From: Siphonodentalium dalli
Taxonomy: Eukaryota > Mollusca > Scaphopoda > Gadilida > Siphonodentaliidae
Reading direction: 5' to 3'
NCBI GenBank assembly: GCA_032622095.1
Contig: CP136063.1
Location: 26,724,987-26,788,986, forward strand
Length of the DNA: 64,000 bases
Shown here: positions 50,136 to 60,480 of the stretch, piece after piece
How positions within the stretch are numbered: the stretch's first letter is position 1
How the letters are laid out: the number at the start of each line of letters is the position of its first letter
Program-made: the position numbers and the translations under genes
Notes under the pieces: model-generated
What the model was told of the DNA's origin: nothing
The model's input: only the letters and a program-made list of their open reading frames with translations
Databases searched by the model: none

Positions 50136-53100
50136 TGGTCTTGTGGAAGATCCGTCGTATATATAGAGCTGATTTGGTGTTGGCACCTGATACCCGTACG
50201 TTACGTTGCTGAGTTGGAGGGAATAGTTCGGTGTAAATGTGGTCGGTTGATGGAACCCCTGGTATGTACAAAACATACAAACAACATGATACGATGTGGG
50301 CATAGATCAAAACATGAAAATGACAGTAACAAAGATGAAGAAATGGTGATAAGATATAATTCTGGTTTGTGATATGGTGATGTGGTTCCATCGTGAGTCG
50401 GCTGCGCGGTTTTGGGTTCGAGACGGGGGGGGGGGGGTGCTTCATTTATGTACGATGTTCAGCAGGTTAAGCTCGCAGCGATTTTAGGGGGGAGAGCTGT
50501 CGTTGTTTAGGTCCTTGGTTCGTGATTTTAATTGATTTGATGTGCCTACATAATATACATAGGTAAAGTAATATTATAATCTCTGTTAAAATTATCAGGG
50601 TTCACGGTTTATTCGGAAAGATTAAACAAAATGGGTTACATGTACCGGTATTGTTTTATGTCTGACATGTAGGTCCAGGTATGGTTAAGATTGAATTTAT
50701 TGGTGGTTTTATATACGGATCAGTTGGACCAATATCAATATTTAAGTCGAGAAACTATTTTATTGACGTCGCGGCTGACTGTACAATTAATGAAATCGGG
50801 TCAAATGGTTTATTTTGGAATTCACGTGCAGGTGTCCATTGACCGACGTCGCGTCTCGGGATTTTCTCTCACTCTCTCTCTCTCCAAAATCGCCACATAA
50901 GTTGGAAATGATTTACTTGACTGAAAGGTACCATGATAGGTTATATTTATGAAATTTGTATGAGTTTCCCGTTTGTATGTAATTGCTGGTCGCAGTGGAG
51001 GTAGCTACTGTAACATTTAATTGAAAAGAATACCCAAGCACTGCAGTTGGACTGTTCTATTTTTAGCTGGGTTTTTTTGGCAAGTGCAGTTCACCGAACT
51101 GGAAAGCGCAGTAATTGATTTTAGTTTAAAAAAATTTATCAGAATGCTCTTGGCTGAGGATTGTTCAATCGAAATGGTGGGTTTGTGGTCAGGGCGGTTT
51201 TACCATATGGCTACATTTCTGTTCACAACTGAAGAGGGTGGGATGGGGGGTAAAAACAAATTATGTTTGTATTACCAGTGAACGAGAAGAGGTCAAGTGA
51301 CCAATTCCGAAAGGGCACATCCATGCACATCTACACAGCAAAGGTCACAGAGTTGTAAATATTTACGGGTGTGAATATTTCGGTATGAAAACATTACAAA
51401 GCAGGTCGATTTGGGTTTTTTGTTTTTTTTCTTCTTCATTAGAAAGTTGGTGTGTTTATATTTGAGTTTTGTATTGGTTTTTCAAAACTAGGTGAAGTGT
51501 TGTGATTCAAGAAAATAATTCTAAAAATAAATTTATATAGCAAAATTTTGGCAATTTACCAAGCCCATCTGCCAGTCAATTGTTTCGGCTGTTTATTGAT
51601 ATGGCTGTTTTGGTTCCCAGACAGATACTTCATATATAACCCTCACTTCATATATAACCCTCACTGCAGAGACCCACCTGGAAATCCCCATTCCAAATGT
51701 TTTCCCCGACCCACTCCCTAACCTGCAATATCATTTGTATTGAAGGGGGAGATGAATAATATAGCCTAGCCAATTTGACAAGGCCGCAAGTCGTGAGAAC
51801 ATGCTGGGTGGGGGGGGGGGGGGTAAAAATAATTATAAATAATTTTAAGTGGGATTTCTTCCAATTCCAGGGACGTGTGTGGGTTTTATTTGCCCATTCC
51901 CATGTGATTTACAATTGGAACAGTTACCATGCAAGTCATAATAGTTCGCAGGTGCCCAAATGATAGTGTTGACATTATTGTGATTGTGAGAAGATATTTC
52001 AAGGATCTCTATTTTGGGGAATGGGGATATAGAGTAAGATGTCCATTACTGTTTATTTTAGTGACCATTTCTGCCTGTCACTATATTATTAGGCAATCAT
52101 TAGGCACCCGAGAGTATGGTCTGAGTTGTGGGTATGATTCAATGGCATTTGGTATACTACATTATTCAGTAGGTTGAGGAGATGTTGGAAACACAAGTTC
52201 ACGGTAGAACATACCAACAGCTATTGTTATAGCGTTAACTAACATATATAACAAAGTCATATACATGTATACAATATCGGTATTGAAAATGCTCTTAGCA
52301 GAGTAACGTGATCTCTCCCAGAAATGATTTGGGTGTCCAGTAGTGATTTTAACAGAACTCTCGTTATTAGAATTTAGCATATAGATACAATCTGTAGTGT
52401 AATTTTGTGCATACGTACGGTTTAAGTGTGAATTTTTTTTTTGAAATGGCACTTTTGCTCAATCTGTCATTTTAAGGAGTATGTATAAATCATAAGTTTG
52501 GTGACTGTTACTTCATGGCAGTTTGTCTTTGTTGAGACATACATCTGGGACAATTAAAAACTATTTGTTGGTGAGATCACATCTTTAGTTATTGAGTGGA
52601 CTAGTTATTAGAATGTCTACCCAAAGCGAACTGGAGACCATGATCAAATTGACCATTTTCTTCTCTTTTAAATTGTTGCTTTATTTATTAATTAATTGTT
52701 TTATTATTAATCTATTTTATTTATTTATTTATATATTTATTTTAATTTTTTTATTATTTATTTATTATTTTTGGAATGGCTTTGTTTCTTTGTAAACACG
52801 TTTTATAGTTTTGAGGTAAGATGAGATTTATCATTATTTACAATTTAGATATATAAGTACGGAGTTATCGTTAGCCCAATATTTATGACTCTTCACGAGA
52901 ATTGGGTTTACAAGAGTTTTCAGAAGATCAAAATCATGGTTCGGAGATATGAACTTTTTGAAGAAGCGTTTGCATTGTTTTTGTTTTTTTGTTTTTGTTT
53001 TAGTTATTTAAATACATAAGCTATATACGATAATATCTAGCCTGATATTTTACTCTTCCCGACATGGGGGTCGGACGAGTTTTCAGGGGAGATATTCTAT

Positions 53101-53552
53101 ACATGTACTTGCCATGGTTATTGAGACCATGCGAGTGTTCGACTTAATCGTCAACTGGTAATTTATAAATATGAAAGTGACCAGTCGGGGGTATGCTCCC
53201 CCGAAAGGATTGATGGAAGGGGCAACAGAGGGATGCATAGCACTAGTTGGATGTAGCCGAACACTGGCTCCGTAAGCAATTAAGGTAGTTTTCTGATGTT
53301 GTGTACGTTACTATGTGTATGCAGGATTTAGAAAGCTATGCAGAGTGCCGTGTATCCATAGTGTTAGTCTTATAATGTTAGATTATGATTATTTTGTTTT
53401 TGTACACCAGTTTGCTTTGAGTAGGAATATATTATATATTATATGCATAATTACATAAATGTTCATAAATATAAATATAAATGGACTACCCACTCCTTTG
53501 TTAGTCCACCAAGAATACCAATTAGACCAATGTCTGAAATATTAGTACATGT
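50136..53552. other. Long gene-poor stretch
   Basis: No recognised gene. Visible items: poly-G runs near 50426-50437 and 51811-51823, a CTCTCT tract near 50868-50883, an 18-bp tandem duplicate (ACTTCATATATAACCCTC) near 51629-51664, and a T/A-rich tract near 52670-52780 that makes a spurious hydrophobic open frame. The stretch just right of 50135 could be the original 5' part of LINE C if the transposon inserted into it, but no LINE motif was read there. Confidence 0.45.
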
Positions 53553-54130
53553 AACAACAATATTTTTGGTATTCTGGTATCAATGATTATAGTTTTTCAG
53601 GCGGGGGGGATTTGGAAACATTTCCCTAGCATTGTAAAGGTTTCACAGGCATGTATCCAGTGTGCCGGGTTTGGTTTTGGTCTTTGTCTATTTGTTATGG
53701 TGGGAAAGTGAAATGAAATTATTTCTAATTCAGCCAAAATATTTAAGTCTAACATTTGAGCTAGTAACAGAATCAAAATAAATTATTGGGGATATTTGGC
53801 CAGGAAAACTGGATACATCACTTCGGTGGTTTGTTGATAATTATTCACTTCATACCTGTAACAACGGTAATTTGATATCAATGATTAGAGTTTTTGCCTT
53901 TTTTAGGAGTGGGGGGGGGGGGCGTTGGAAACTTTCCCTGTCATGTATCCAGTGAACCAGGTTTGAGTTTGTTTATGATGTTTGGTTTCTGACTAATTGA
54001 AATTATTTCTAATTCAGGCATATTATTTTAACTAACATTTGTTTTTGTAACACAATCAAAATAATTAATATGGGATATTCGGCCCGGAAAACTGGATACA
54101 TTTCTTAGTTGGCTAGTTCGTGTTTATTCA
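53553..54130. repeat. Diverged tandem duplication, period about 310 bp
   Basis: Both copies run in order: AACAACGGTAAT or AACAACAATATT, TATCAATGATTA.AGTTTTT, a G-run, TTGGAAAC.TTTCCCT, CATGTATCCAGTG, GAAATTATTTCTAATTCAG, ACACAATCAAAATAA or ACAGAATCAAAATAA, GGATATT.GGCC.GGAAAACTGGATACAT. Copy 1 starts near 53553 and copy 2 near 53862. Confidence 0.75.
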
Positions 54131-54182
54131 GTTTACCAGGGAGTTGTGTGTAATGCAGACATTGATGTAGCATGCTTGTACG

Positions 54183-54247
54183 CCAGAGACGTTTGGGTAA
54201 GAAACATGTGGGCTAACGCGCACTCGTTTCCTACCGACGTCTCTCGC
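54183..54247. repeat. Imperfect hairpin, arms about 22 bp
   Basis: CCAGAGACGTTTGGGTAAGAAAC on the left pairs with GTTTCCTACCGACGTCTCTCG on the right with a few mismatches and about a 20-nt loop. No function is evident. Confidence 0.55.
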
Positions 54248-54747
54248 CTCTCGTGAATTTTTTAACGTAATTATCGGAACTAATTGATTACTCTCTACAT
54301 CGTTATCTAATATAATCTAATCTTACGTCGGTGTTTGGTGTTAAAACTGTTATTTGTGATCACAAAAAGACCTGCTGACTGCGTCCGACTGCGTCTGACT
54401 GCGTCCCTCAGTTCACCGTACATGTGTAGTAGACATAATGTTCAAACTGACTGTATACATAAATACACCACTGTGCAGAAAACATACATATGGGAGATTC
54501 GACTTCTCGTGTTATACTATTTTATGTGTCGATCTGCCTATGATAACGCGTCCTTTCTCAATGACACATAAATTATACTTCATTATTATATGTTACGTTG
54601 ATGTTCACTATGAATTATCAATTGGTATGTTTTTTAAAAGTGCAGCGTCCGTCGAAGGTTGAAATTAGGAGTTGTGTTTCGATGAAATGAAAAAGCTGAA
54701 ACGCTAATTCCGGTCCATCTTCAGTATAATACCACGAATACATTGTC

Positions 54748-55083
54748 TTACTTCTGGCACATGTAAAACTTCTCTTGTGTTGTGCTGTCTAACTTCTGGC
54801 ACATGTAAAACTTCTCTTGTGTTGTGCTGTCTCATTTCTGGCACATGTAAAACTTCTCTTGTGTTGTGCTGTCTCACTTCTGGCACGTGTGAAACTTCTC
54901 TTGTGTTGTGCTGTCTCACTTCTGGCACATGTAAAACTTCTCTTGTGTTGTGCTGTCTCACTTCTGGCACATGTAAAACTTCTCTTGTGTTGTGCTGTCT
55001 CACTTCTGGCACATGTAAAACTTCTCTTGTGTTGTGCTGTCTCATTTCTGGCACATGTAAAACTTCTCTTGTGTTGTGCTGTC
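54748..55083 (-). repeat. 42-bp minisatellite derived from the lectin exon's last 14 codons
   Basis: Eight 42-bp units follow the lectin stop codon on the minus strand. In the lectin frame a unit reads DSTTQEKFYMCQK plus stop, matching the gene's own CDTTNQAKFYMCQK plus stop (55084-55125), so the exon end is the founding copy. Units differ by only a few substitutions; the stop is TGA in most, TAA in the last, and lost in the unit at 54790. Two other frames happen to stay open for all units (for example the 14-residue repeat HNTREVLHVPEVRQ), which is a result of the 42-bp period being a multiple of three. It would lie in the transcript's 3' UTR. Confidence 0.92.
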
Positions 55084-55304
55084 TCACTTCTGGCACATGT
55101 AAAACTTCGCTTGATTTGTTGTGTCGCAGAAGTGGTCAATGAACCTATACATGTTGAACTCACCAGAAAAATATCCGGCAAGGCAGTCTTCTTGTCCATT
55201 GTCTGGCTCATTCCCTCCCCAACCAAGGAATGGCAGCTCCTTCAAGTTCCACATGTACCACGTGTCATTTCCGAAAACGTCTCTCCCGTCTACCCACACC
55301 TTAG
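55084..55304 (-). CDS. Terminal exon of a C-type lectin domain (CTLD) protein
   Basis: The exon encodes about 72 residues plus TGA and reads as the C-terminal half of a CTLD: KVWVDGRDVFG, the strand WYMWNLKELPFLGW, then WGGNEPDNG, EDCLAG, a FIDHFC segment and FYMCQK at the end. Three of the four canonical CTLD cysteines are present (EDC, HFC, YMC); the first would be in an upstream exon. EPD stands where mannose-type Ca-dependent lectins have EPN, and the usual WND is degenerate (FID), so sugar binding is uncertain. The start is set by an acceptor, TTTTGTTTGCAG then CTAAGG, and the exon begins with the last two bases of a split codon (phase 1). CTLD proteins are usually secreted or membrane-bound; in invertebrates many act in immunity. 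Further upstream exons on the minus strand were not found nearby. Confidence 0.87.
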
Positions 55305-56139
55305 CTGCAAACAAAATAGTTGGTCACTTAACACAAACCAAAGCATTTCATAACGTTGAGTACCAGCGTTAAATCCAGCGTATGTTGGCTCTTGTATTTT
55401 TCGCTGCCAAAAATTTGTTTCACTGCCAAAAATATTTTCTCATGAGAAAACAAAATTCAAGGTCTTGTTTGTCCTTTAGCGAGTAGCAATACATATGTTC
55501 CTTTGTTAAGTTACTCCTGATATGGTGCATCTGAAGAGCATTTGAACGTAAAGTTGTGAAAAGGTGTTACATGTAAATGTCTTATTTCGTTAAGTTTTTC
55601 CACATAATTTAGAGTCCTTATATGAGTATTTTATTGACATATATCCATCCCGAAAAAAGTGATTAGATCAAATAATCACTAGGTCTAAAGGAAAAGATCA
55701 CTACTAAATATGTATTATCATGTGACTTATCCACATAACAAATAAAAAAGCATTTAATTAACCAAAACTTCAGTTAACATCCGAATACCAAAAAATCAAC
55801 AAGAAGTTCTTATTCAACAGAAAGGGCCATAACCATTTTCATCGAGAAAAAAACAAAAACAAACAAACGAACTTCTCCTGTATTTATAAATGATCGATGC
55901 ACATTGAAGTAAGAGCAAATATATCACATGTATCTCTGCTCTGGTGAACACCCGTTGATGTCATATGCCACCCGCACAAATCATGGGAACACTCTGATAT
56001 TGTGACAGGATAGTTTATAACATTGAAATAATATATTTGTTATATAATAGATGTTTCTTAGGCAGGTGCCCCATTCTTAAATTTAAAACAATACTCAATT
56101 CCAAACTATCTATTTGAATGGCAAAACTATAACCGATAT
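55305..56139. other. Probable intron of the CTLD gene, AT-rich
   Basis: It lies directly upstream (minus strand) of the CTLD acceptor, is AT-rich and has no coding signal. It contains a small hairpin near 55670 (GTGATTA and TAATCAC). The missing first half of the CTLD was not found here. Confidence 0.5.
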
Positions 56140-56755
56140 ATGTCATGGTACTATAACAACACATGTTCATCATCACAATCTGAGAGATACGTTCTAATTA
56201 TGTAAAATAAATGTGGTTTAAACAACATAAAAAACAATTTCCCCTAGTCATTGGAGTTTGACAGGAAATAAGTGCAACAAACACACTGAATTATCTGTCA
56301 TATGAACTCTACTATGAAATCCGCTCAGTCAATTATCTAAAATCGTGAATGTCTGCGAGAAAAAAAAAAAATTCATTGCATATTTTAGGTGTTTGGTGGC
56401 AATTTGCATATTGTTTTGTCATGTACAGGACCAAACAACATTAAACAACATAAATGGTATTCAACCGCGTTTGCAATATTATGAAAGATGTAAACACTCA
56501 ACACTTTTCAGACATTATGTTATTTTATGTTGATATTTCATCCACAAAATAGATCTGCAAACAGTTTTGGGTTTGGGTTCATACGCTAGATAATTCAGTG
56601 TGTTCATTGGAAATATTTCCTGTCAAACACTCCAATGACCAGCATGGCAAATTGATGCTTTAATTTGGTTTAAACAACTGTTTTATTTACAAAATTAGAA
56701 CGTAACTATCCTATTGGGAGGGTGAACAGGTGTTGTTATACTACTGTAGCATACA
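56140..56755. repeat. Imperfect inverted duplication, arms about 170-190 bp, spacer about 260 bp
   Basis: The left arm (about 56140-56310) and right arm (about 56565-56755, reverse complemented) share in order: ACTATAACAACAC.TGTTCA, GTTCTAATT.TGTAAA, GTTTAAAC, TCATTGGAGT.TGACAGGAAAT and ACACACTGAATTATCT. There are several small indels and mismatches. It may be a decayed inverted-repeat transposon inside the presumed intron. Confidence 0.75.
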
Positions 56756-57720
56756 TTGGTTATAGAGGATAATAACTTTCTCCTTCAAATGGATAGTTTG
56801 AAAGTGAGAATTTGTTTTAATTCACGAATAGGACGCCTTCATTATAAAATACTTTACTGTGTGCGAGGTCCCAACTCGAAATTGTACGATTTAGTTGACA
56901 TTGTGGTCAATTTTGCGTTGCGTCACTTACAGTCATCGAATTTCTCCTGGGTAATTAATTCAATGTTTATTTCTATTCTATTAGCTCACAAACCTTACAA
57001 AACATGCAATAACGAGCTGGGACGATCTCTTAATGTGAACTAAATTATTGAGAACAAGTTTTAACAAAGACGTATATTCCCTGCCTTGTTTGTGCAATGT
57101 CATAAACTTCCCTTTAAACATGGGTCTGTAGATCAAAACGTTCACAGGTATTGTACTGGTGGAATATGGCATATACGGACGATAACCAGAGTAGAGACGC
57201 ATGCCATGATTTATGCATGAACGCAATTATATAACACTAGGTAAAGTTGTTATCTGTAAAATATACTCAGCAAATTCTGAGTAACAATGAGGCATAATTC
57301 CATTACAAAACGGCGACCGGAACCTACATTTTGATTCAACTTGTATGCTTATGTGATTAGTCCATGTACACATACATAATTTAAAAGCTATCAAATAATA
57401 TGACATGAGGACTCATTCGGACATCAAAATAATCAGCATATTATTTAACCATGACTCTCTGATGTTAAGACCACATCTAACTAGCATGTACCATGTTTCA
57501 TAGAAATTGTCAAATATTTTTCAAGTTATCATCCGGACAACGGAATCAGACGATGCATCTCCATAATTTCTCGGTAGTTTACATCTAAATATTTATTCAA
57601 CTAGCGTACACTCAAACTATTTACAGAAATACACACAGAAACATGTTTTGTTTGGAAAACCACCATGCTGACGCGTGATTTTTGTCTCTTTTGATGAATC
57701 GCAATCACGAATGTAATTTT
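56756..57720. other. Presumed intronic or intergenic DNA
   Basis: Open frames at 56756-57043 (+) and 56981-57226 (-) overlap on opposite strands and neither shows a domain I recognise. Short splice-like flanks can be found but are not convincing. Confidence 0.35.
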
Positions 57721-57990
57721 GTAACCCTTTTTAAACAAGGATAGGTGAAATATTTTCATTTTTCTAGTCGGAGTTATTCTCGGCTAATCATTTGTAACCG
57801 TAACCGCTAAAACACTTCGCATTTTTGAAACGACTTGCAAATGTAACGTTGTAACCCGTTTTAAACAAGGACAGGTGAAATATTTTCATTTTACTAGTTG
57901 GAGTTATTCTCGGCTAATCATTTGTAACCGTAACCGCTAAAACACTTCGCATTTTTGAAACGACTTGCAAATGTAAATTTGTAACCTAGT
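57721..57990. repeat. Short array of the 130-bp satellite, about two copies
   Basis: GTAACCC or GTAACCT landmarks at 57721, 57851 and 57981 are exactly 130 bp apart. The units share GTGAAATATTTTCATTTT, GGAGTTATTCTCGGCTAATC, GTAACCGTAACCGCTAAAAC and TTTTTGAAACGACTTGCAA with the main array at 61325-63400, 3.3 kb away. Confidence 0.93.
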
Positions 57991-58586
57991 CGGATTCCTT
58001 ATGTCATTTAGCATTTTTGGTTTGTTAAAAGCGATCTGAAAACGGATTATGTATGCCTAGTAGGTGTGTTTTCAGGATTCACATGTTTCCATTCTTGAAT
58101 TTTGGCGGGTCGGCCTAAATCGGGGTCAACATAATTTAGAGAGCGTTTCGTATTTACAGAAAACGATAGATGGTGCCATCTGGCGTATGGTGATCGGTGC
58201 CATTAAAAACTTCTCCAAACTACTAGATATGACCGTTACATGTATTTTTGAAAATTTTGATGTGATCGGTTAATTCTTGTTGGCTACAGTTGTGATCAAA
58301 ATTTAACACTGAGCCCTATGGAGATTTGAGTATTAACTGCATCGGATAAACCCGACCAGGAATTATAGAACAACCATCTATATATAAGCCCAACAATATT
58401 TAGCAATACATATGGACGTGATAACATTGTTTAACATTTTTAAACAATACCACCCTATCCACATGTATATGGCTAAACATATCATTGGCATAGATGAGTT
58501 GTTGTAGTTGTTACATTGATGCTGGTCTGGTTTCTCCAAATTTAATACTAAAACAGAATGATCCATAAGCTACGGTGGCTGGTTTA
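57991..58586. other. Presumed intronic or intergenic DNA
   Basis: No domain-bearing open frame; short frames at 58064-58273 and 58378-58566 are not recognised. Nothing further supported. Confidence 0.35.
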
Positions 58587-59686
58587 GGACATGGGAATTT
58601 CTTTTTATTTTGTGGCCACGAAATACTAATTCATGGCCACGAAATAACTATTTTGTGGCCACGAAATAGATAATTCGTGGCCACGAAATTACTAATTCGT
58701 GGCCACGAAATACTAATTCGTGGCCTTTGCATATATCCAGTAACATTTACGGTATGGTTACACTAAGTTGATGTTTTAGAAACAATGCATACGATCGCAA
58801 AGATGCTACTATAAACAACCTTATGGCGTGGGACCCGGGCTCTATAGGGATAGGAACGTCCGATATAAACTAGCCCAGAGAGCATGGGGAAACACGGGTC
58901 AGGTGGCTCCAAGACAAACTGAATATTCATTAGTTTTTACCAAAAGGGATCGAACGAGAATGACATTTCTCTCGGCATATTGGCCAATTTAAGTCAAATA
59001 AGGGGTTTAGTAGGGTGGGCCCAAAACAAACTTATAAATTTCACCCCTTTCAACCATACCCGATTCAAAATAGTCGGCGCTCAGAAGGGGTCAAAGAGGT
59101 ACACATTATTTCTCGGTCACTTGAACGATATATATCAAATAAAGGGTGATGTATCGTGGCTCGCAAAGCAAGTTAAATTTCCACACCTTCAGCCCATGCA
59201 CTCTAGCGAAAATGATAACTGATCAGAGGGGTCCATATATGGTACATTGTGTTGTAGGGTGACCCCTGAGACAAACTAAATATTCACCCGCTTTCACCAT
59301 CCCCGATCCAAAATGGCCACCCCAGATGGGTTCAAATATGGCACCTATATAATTTCTCGGCCCCTTATCTGTTTGATGTGTAATAAATTGGTGCTGTAGG
59401 GTGGCCCCAATATATACTGAATGTCGTGGTGCCTATTTAACCCACCCCACAGGACGGCGGCAACTTTGGATCGGGTTGGTGAAAGGGATGATTACTTAAT
59501 TTGTTTTTCGGGCCACCCTACAACACCCTTTATCTCAAATCGCCGTGGCTCATGCCAAGATGGTGGACAACTACAACCTGATCATCTCTATCCGCTTCCA
59601 TTACAACAATGGGACTGACGATCGTATATAACAATTAGTTATTTCGTGGCCACGAATTAGTATATAAAAAAAATATTCCCATGTCC
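58587..59686. mobile_element. 1.1-kb inverted-repeat element with palindromic subterminal repeats
   Basis: GGACATGGGAAT at 58587-58598 is exactly mirrored by ATTCCCATGTCC at 59675-59686. The inverted homology continues inward, imperfectly, through an A/T-rich spacer to GTGGCCACGAA.TA.TAATT on both sides. The left subterminal part carries five copies of the TTTCGTGGCCACGAAA palindrome; the right has one. The interior (about 58930-59520) has loosely repeated modules of about 170-250 bp with AGGGTGGCCC or AGGGTGACCC and CAAAATGGCCACCCC-like text. It encodes no transposase. Read as a non-autonomous transposon sitting just outside a candidate exon. Confidence 0.7.
58608..58730. repeat. Five-copy array of a 16-bp palindrome
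   Basis: The perfect or near-perfect palindrome TTTCGTGGCCACGAAA (variants TTTTGTGGCC, ATTCATGGCC) recurs about every 22-25 bp, joined by TACTAATT or TAACTAT spacers. One more copy lies at about 59642-59656. Repeated self-complementary sites near a transposon end are reminiscent of subterminal transposase-binding repeats; binding is inference. Confidence 0.85.
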
Positions 59687-59709
59687 CAAAAGTTTTTACT
59701 GACACTTAC

Positions 59710-59832
59710 ATAAATATGACTCGCAGATTTGTTAGCACACAACTCCGTATTATCCGGTACTTCGTCCTGGCAATAAACATTAATTTTGTCAATTGATGAA
59801 AAAACACCATCAATCAATTTTACAACGATATC
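59710..59832 (-). CDS. Candidate internal exon, 41 codons, unknown product
   Basis: On the minus strand a segment is flanked by an acceptor-like AAAGTTTCAG and a strong donor GTAAGT. It is 123 bp, open only in phase 0, starting DIVVKLIDGVFSSIDKINVY, with two cysteines (VYCQDE and ELCANK). The codons look less AT-biased than flanking DNA. It could be part of the CTLD gene 4.4 kb downstream on the same strand, but its phase 0 end cannot join the phase 1 start at 55304 without a further exon. No domain is recognised; it may be a chance frame. Confidence 0.35.
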
Positions 59833-60074
59833 CTGAAACTTTAGTCTTGATACACATTACATTTGTAGAATAGTGGACTGAAGCACGTGATTGTGCTGTA
59901 TATGATTGATGTGAACCACATTTTTTATCAACTACTGTATCTGGTGGCCTGACTATATTGCAAGTTAATTTTGTAAAATCACATGTAGTTACGATAGATT
60001 ACATGTAAGAGCCATGCATATATGATAGCCATTAAGTTCCACCACTGTGAACATTTGAGTAAATTGTCAACTAT
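59833..60074. other. Intergenic or intronic DNA
   Basis: No feature recognised between the candidate exon and the next tandem repeat. Confidence 0.35.
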
Positions 60075-60480
60075 CTATATGGTTCAACGTTAAATTTTGA
60101 TCGCAACTGTAGTACAGTACTGTACTGTACCCACAGGGACTTATCTGACGATACCAATATTCTCACAAAAACATTTCAGAGTCATACTTGATATATGTGC
60201 ATAATTTGAACTCGCACAATTTCATGATAAGGCTAATCGTGTTAGTTATATTTTTTATAACCAGGAAACGCTCTCTATATGGTCCAACGTTAGTTTTGTT
60301 CGCAACTGTAGTACTGCACCCGCGGAGACTTATCTGACGACAACATTCTCAAAAATACATACTTGACATATGTGCATAATTTAAACTCGCACAATTCATG
60401 AAAAGGCTAATCGTGTTAGTTAATATATGTATAATCAGGAAACGCTCTTTAAATATTTAAAACCGTTCAAACAATTTGTT
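60075..60480. repeat. Tandem duplication, period about 204 bp
   Basis: CTATATGGT.CAACGTTA starts near 60075 and 60279. Both copies share CGCAACTGTAGTAC, GACTTATCTGACGA, CATA.TTGA.ATATGTGCATAATTT, AACTCGCACAATT, AAGGCTAATCGTGTTAGTTA and AGGAAACGCTCT. The first copy holds a GTACAGTACTGTAC palindrome. Confidence 0.88.

Noticed and set aside
50375-50440. tRNA-like or SINE head with GGGTTCGAGAC
   Set aside because: The B-box-like word is present, but no matching A box, cloverleaf stems or SINE body could be traced.
52592-52795. Hydrophobic small protein
   Set aside because: The predicted helix comes from a T/A-rich low-complexity tract.
5878-53922. Excess of poly-G runs (about 5878, 37021, 46920, 50426, 51811, 53911)
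   Set aside because: Notable but mononucleotide runs are error-prone in sequencing and C-runs also occur (6797, 43045), so no biological claim is made.
54817-55353. 178-codon plus-strand open frame
   Set aside because: It is the antisense shadow of the 42-bp minisatellite and the lectin exon; its repeats follow from the period being divisible by three.
57002-57044. Short exon on the lectin strand with AG and GTAAGG flanks
   Set aside because: Only 14 codons, no domain, and such splice-like pairs are expected by chance in AT-rich DNA.
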